A stretch of 64,000 bases of DNA from an uncultured Bacteroides sp. (lineage in GTDB: Bacteria; Bacteroidota; Bacteroidia; Bacteroidales; Bacteroidaceae): assembly GCA_900544675.1 (NCBI GenBank), contig UQVZ01000017.1, positions 13,311 through 77,310 on the forward strand, given 5' to 3'. The notes under the pieces are model-generated. The model did not search any database. It was given only the letters and a program-made list of their open reading frames with translations, and had not been told where the DNA came from. Shown here one piece after another: positions 61,330-64,000 of the stretch (position 1 is its first letter; each line of letters begins with the position of its first letter). The position numbers and the translations under genes are program-made.

Positions 61330-61854
61330 ATGAAAAGCAAATTGATTGGTAGATGGATGCTGGTGTGCGTGTGTGTCTTTGCTTGTACGTTCGGTACGCA
61401 TGCAGGCAACACGGGCATCCGGACGGAAGCTGCCGCGCAGGTGGCAGAAGGAGCTGAGGCTCCCGATTTTACGCTGAACGCGCTGGACGGGAAGCCGCTG
61501 GCACTCTCTTCGTTACGTGGCAAGTATGTGGTGCTCGACTTCTGGGGGAGTTGGTGCGCGTGGTGCATTAAGGGATTCCCTGAGATGAAGGAAGCCTATG
61601 CCAAGTACAAGGACAAGATGGAAATTGTCGGCATCGCCTGCCGTGACACGGAGAAACGTTGGAAGGCAGCTGTGGAGAAGCACGACCTGCCGTGGCTTAA
61701 CGTGCTGAACGAGGGCACAGTGGACGTCAGTGTCCTCTATGCTGTGGAGGGCTATCCGACAAAGGTGCTTATCAGTCCTGAGGGGAAGATAGTGAAGGTA
61801 TTCGTGGGTGAGACACCAGAGTTTTATACCTGTCTGGAAGAATTGTTCAAGTGA
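61330..61854 (+). CDS. TlpA-type periplasmic thiol-disulfide oxidoreductase
   Basis: The 174-residue protein has a signal peptide (MKSKLIGRWMLVCVCVFACT region). A single thioredoxin-fold domain begins GAEAPDFTLNALDGKPLALS. The active site is WGSWCAWCIKGFPEM, that is CAWC, and the cis-Pro loop is VEGYPTKVLISPEG. It is smaller than the previous gene and lacks the DUF4369-like domain. The start is ATG 61330. The gap to the next gene is 23 bp, so it is in the same operon. Confidence 0.9.
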   Translation: MKSKLIGRWMLVCVCVFACTFGTHAGNTGIRTEAAAQVAEGAEAPDFTLNALDGKPLALSSLRGKYVVLDFWGSWCAWCIKGFPEMKEAYAKYKDKMEIVGIACRDTEKRWKAAVEKHDLPWLNVLNEGTVDVSVLYAVEGYPTKVLISPEGKIVKVFVGETPEFYTCLEELFK

Positions 61855-61877
61855 AACGAAATGAAAGAAAATAAGAA

Positions 61878-63821
61878 ATGAAACGGATTATTTTGTTCGC
61901 ATTGCTGGGTTTGCTCATGCTGCAATGCGTTTTTGCCCAAGGCAAGCAGAAAGTGAGCGTGTTGTATGTGGGTGGTTCGGGTGAAATGGAGACCACCGGC
62001 GTGTCGGAAGTGGACAGCGTGGAACTGGCCAAGTCGGTGAAGGCACGTACGGCGTCGTTTTCTAAGTTTCTGAAAGCACATTTCCGCCGGGTGAAAGTGG
62101 TTGATGCCAAGGACTATGTCCCAGCTATGTCTGCCGATTACGATGTGACGGTATTTGATGGTCGCCCGACACCGCTTAGACCTACGGTGATAGAGCGCGA
62201 TGCGCAAGGACGTGTGGTGAAATACGAGCGGGCGGCTTATTTGCCCGACGATTTCGACCGTCCGGTTCTCTGCATTGCTGATGCCAGTGAAGAGATTGGT
62301 CGCAGCATCGGTACTAAGTGCGATTGGTTTTGCCTCTGCCTGGATGCCGATGCACATCATTGGGTGAAAGACCACCCCATCTTTCAGGGACCGTTCAAGG
62401 TGGATATCCGTACGGAGATGAAACCGACGCCCCCGAACGCTTTCGAGTATGCAGAGATGTACGGTTACGAGCTTCCCGCCGAAACGGAGATGTGGACGGT
62501 GCAGACCAAGTCGTATACGACTGACCGTTCGTACCGCATTGGTATGGTGAGCCGTCCCGAAGGTTTCCTTGATTCGCCTGAGGCTGAAGTCATTTCCAGC
62601 GGGACGTGTGCCAAGAGCATCGATGCGGTAGCCATTGGCCGTCATGGCAACTTCTTCCATTGGGGTTTCTCGGCTTCGCCCGATTATCTGACCGAGGCAG
62701 GAAAGGCGGCTTTGGCAAACGCCATCGTCTATATTTCGAAGTTTGCCGGACAGCACGTTATCGCCCGCAAGTTGGATGAGACAATTGCTACCCGTAAGCA
62801 GGCGGATGCGCAGAAGTTTTTGGCTTCGCGTGAGGCATGGCAGGATTACAATCAGATGAACCGTCAGTATTATCAGGCGGTGGATAGCATCCGGAAAGTA
62901 GCCTTGACCAAACAGGAGCGGGGCGAAGAATTGGACGGCACGGAGAAAATGTATCTGGCTATGGATTTCCGTCAACCGGAAGAGCCTACGTATGCCGAAT
63001 ACTTGAAACAGCGTTTCCCGACCCTTTATCACGTCTTTGGCGATGATGCAGCCGAGTATGCGCGCTATTACGAGAAAAACCGCGCCTGGTTCCGTCCCGA
63101 TGAAGAGGGTTATAACCTCGATATTGATGAAGATGTGCGTACGCTGGGCATTGCCAACAACGACAAACGTCTGCTGGATACTTGCATTGTGATGCTTGAG
63201 AAAGGAAAAGAGCCTGAATTGGCACGTCGGGTGCTGGAACGTTATACCCTGTGTCGTTTTGCTACGCCGGCTGAATGGCGCAAGTGGTATGACACGTATC
63301 AGGACAAACTTTTCTTCACTGAGTCAGGCGGATGGCTTTGGTTGGTCAATACGTTCGACCGCAGCGTGCCGGGCAATGATTACAGTGTCTTGAAATCGGA
63401 ACAGATGCAGGAAACAGCCAGCCAGCCGGCACCGGAAGGAGAGACTGACGAGAAGAATCCTGTCGCTTTGTCGATGGAAGTGAACACCCAGGCTGACGGA
63501 AGCCGCGAGCTGGTGGTACGGATGAAAGTACATCCCGGATATCACACTTATGCGCAGGTGGCCGATGAAGACCCCTTCCTGCCCACCGTGCTTTCGTTCG
63601 AGTTACCCGAAGGCTGCAAGTTGGAAGGTGATTTGGTGACACCCGTTTTCACCCGCTTGGGCGAGACATCGACTACCGTTTATACGGGTGATTGTTTTTT
63701 CCGCCAGAAAATAAGTGGTACAGGGAAAGGTGAAGTGAAATGCATGGTCGAATACCAGTGCTGTGATGATTCGATTTGTTTCCCGCCTGCACGTAAGACG
63801 TTGACCGTGCAGTTGCGTTGA
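61878..63821 (+). CDS. Secreted fusion protein: ThuA-like N-terminus and DsbD alpha-like C-terminus
   Basis: The 647-residue product has a signal peptide (MKRIILFALLGLLMLQCVFA). Residues about 24-300 look like a ThuA/class I amidotransferase-like fold (VSVLYVGGSGEMETTG, YDVTVFDG, GRHGNFFHWGFSASP, ANAIVYISKF). A helical middle follows, including GIANNDKRLLDTCIVMLEKG. From about residue 520 to the end lies a DsbD N-terminal (alpha) type domain (MKVHPGYHTYAQVADEDPFL, then VEYQCCDDSICFPP). Its cysteines, C629 and C634, match the catalytic pair of DsbD alpha. The membrane and gamma domains of DsbD are absent. The domain calls are from pattern recognition only. Confidence 0.7.
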   Translation: MKRIILFALLGLLMLQCVFAQGKQKVSVLYVGGSGEMETTGVSEVDSVELAKSVKARTASFSKFLKAHFRRVKVVDAKDYVPAMSADYDVTVFDGRPTPLRPTVIERDAQGRVVKYERAAYLPDDFDRPVLCIADASEEIGRSIGTKCDWFCLCLDADAHHWVKDHPIFQGPFKVDIRTEMKPTPPNAFEYAEMYGYELPAETEMWTVQTKSYTTDRSYRIGMVSRPEGFLDSPEAEVISSGTCAKSIDAVAIGRHGNFFHWGFSASPDYLTEAGKAALANAIVYISKFAGQHVIARKLDETIATRKQADAQKFLASREAWQDYNQMNRQYYQAVDSIRKVALTKQERGEELDGTEKMYLAMDFRQPEEPTYAEYLKQRFPTLYHVFGDDAAEYARYYEKNRAWFRPDEEGYNLDIDEDVRTLGIANNDKRLLDTCIVMLEKGKEPELARRVLERYTLCRFATPAEWRKWYDTYQDKLFFTESGGWLWLVNTFDRSVPGNDYSVLKSEQMQETASQPAPEGETDEKNPVALSMEVNTQADGSRELVVRMKVHPGYHTYAQVADEDPFLPTVLSFELPEGCKLEGDLVTPVFTRLGETSTTVYTGDCFFRQKISGTGKGEVKCMVEYQCCDDSICFPPARKTLTVQLR

Positions 63822-63857
63822 AACAAGTGAATGTCTTTTTTCTCTTTCTTTTGATTG

Positions 63858-63893
63858 CGCCGGCATTCTTTCCACAGAATGTCGGCGTTTTTT
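63858..63893 (+). terminator. Terminator of the SusCD-thioredoxin operon
   Basis: CGCCGGCATTCT (63858-63869) and AGAATGTCGGCG (63876-63887) form a 12-bp stem with one wobble pair and a 6-base loop, followed by six T residues. The last 107 bases of the window after it show no supported feature. Confidence 0.88.
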
Positions 63894-64000
63894 GCTTCAA
63901 AGCCAAAGGCTTCTTGTTCTGACTGGTTAAACAATGAATCTCTCAACCTGAGTTTTGGATAAGAAAAATGCTTAAAAATTAGTTAGAATGCTCTATTATA

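Noticed and set aside
61824..63032. 402-codon open frame on the minus strand
   Set aside because: It is antisense to the ThuA/DsbD-like fusion gene, which has a signal peptide and domain motifs.

Overview
The window is chromosomal DNA from a member of the Bacteroidales, most probably a Bacteroides- or Phocaeicola-like gut anaerobe. The evidence is promoters of the TTTG / TAnnTTTG type (for example 19317-19347 and 34224-34254), few Shine-Dalgarno sequences, a SusC/SusD pair controlled by an ECF sigma factor and a FecR-type anti-sigma factor, and ribosomal proteins with Bacteroidota features such as a long acidic tail on L17. No rRNA, CRISPR array, insertion sequence or prophage is visible.

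Region 1 (1-9222) starts with a truncated 7TM-HD phosphodiesterase gene, divergent from gltX. gltX heads a run containing a lipid A-type acyltransferase, a Stealth-family phosphotransferase, a GT92-like glycosyltransferase and an unrecognised protein. Facing this run are three glycosyltransferase genes on the minus strand, two of them tandem paralogues. Together they look like a surface glycan (lipooligosaccharide or capsule) locus.

Region 2 (9338-19233) is mixed. It has an outer-membrane beta-barrel protein divergent from a histidine kinase/OmpR-type regulator pair, with three 11-bp direct repeats between them. Next come a secreted DUF1349 protein divergent from a LuxR-type regulator across an 18-bp perfect palindrome, then threonine aldolase, a gamma-carbonic anhydrase-like protein and Xaa-Pro aminopeptidase. 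The gaps between the last three genes hold unusual inverted repeats.

Region 3 (19403-52474) is the gene-expression core: rpsU, xerC-like recombinase, hpf, four tRNAs and tuf, then tRNA-Trp, secE, nusG, rplKAJL and rpoBC. It continues with rpsL, rpsG, fusA and the complete S10-spc-alpha ribosomal protein cluster from rpsJ to rplQ, including secY, map, infA, rpmJ and rpoA. Two genes here, rpmD and rpmJ, are very short. Terminator or attenuator hairpins lie after tuf, between rplL and rpoB, after rpoC, between fusA and rpsJ and after rplQ.

Region 4 (52577-63821) has rnhB followed by a same-strand cluster: ECF sigma factor, FecR anti-sigma factor, SusC with an STN signalling domain, SusD, two TlpA-type thioredoxins and a 647-residue protein that appears to join a ThuA-like domain to a DsbD alpha-type domain. 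No glycoside hydrolase, peptidase or sulfatase is present. This TonB-dependent uptake system with its own set of periplasmic thiol-redox proteins is the most novel-looking part of the window. A strong terminator closes it at 63858-63893.
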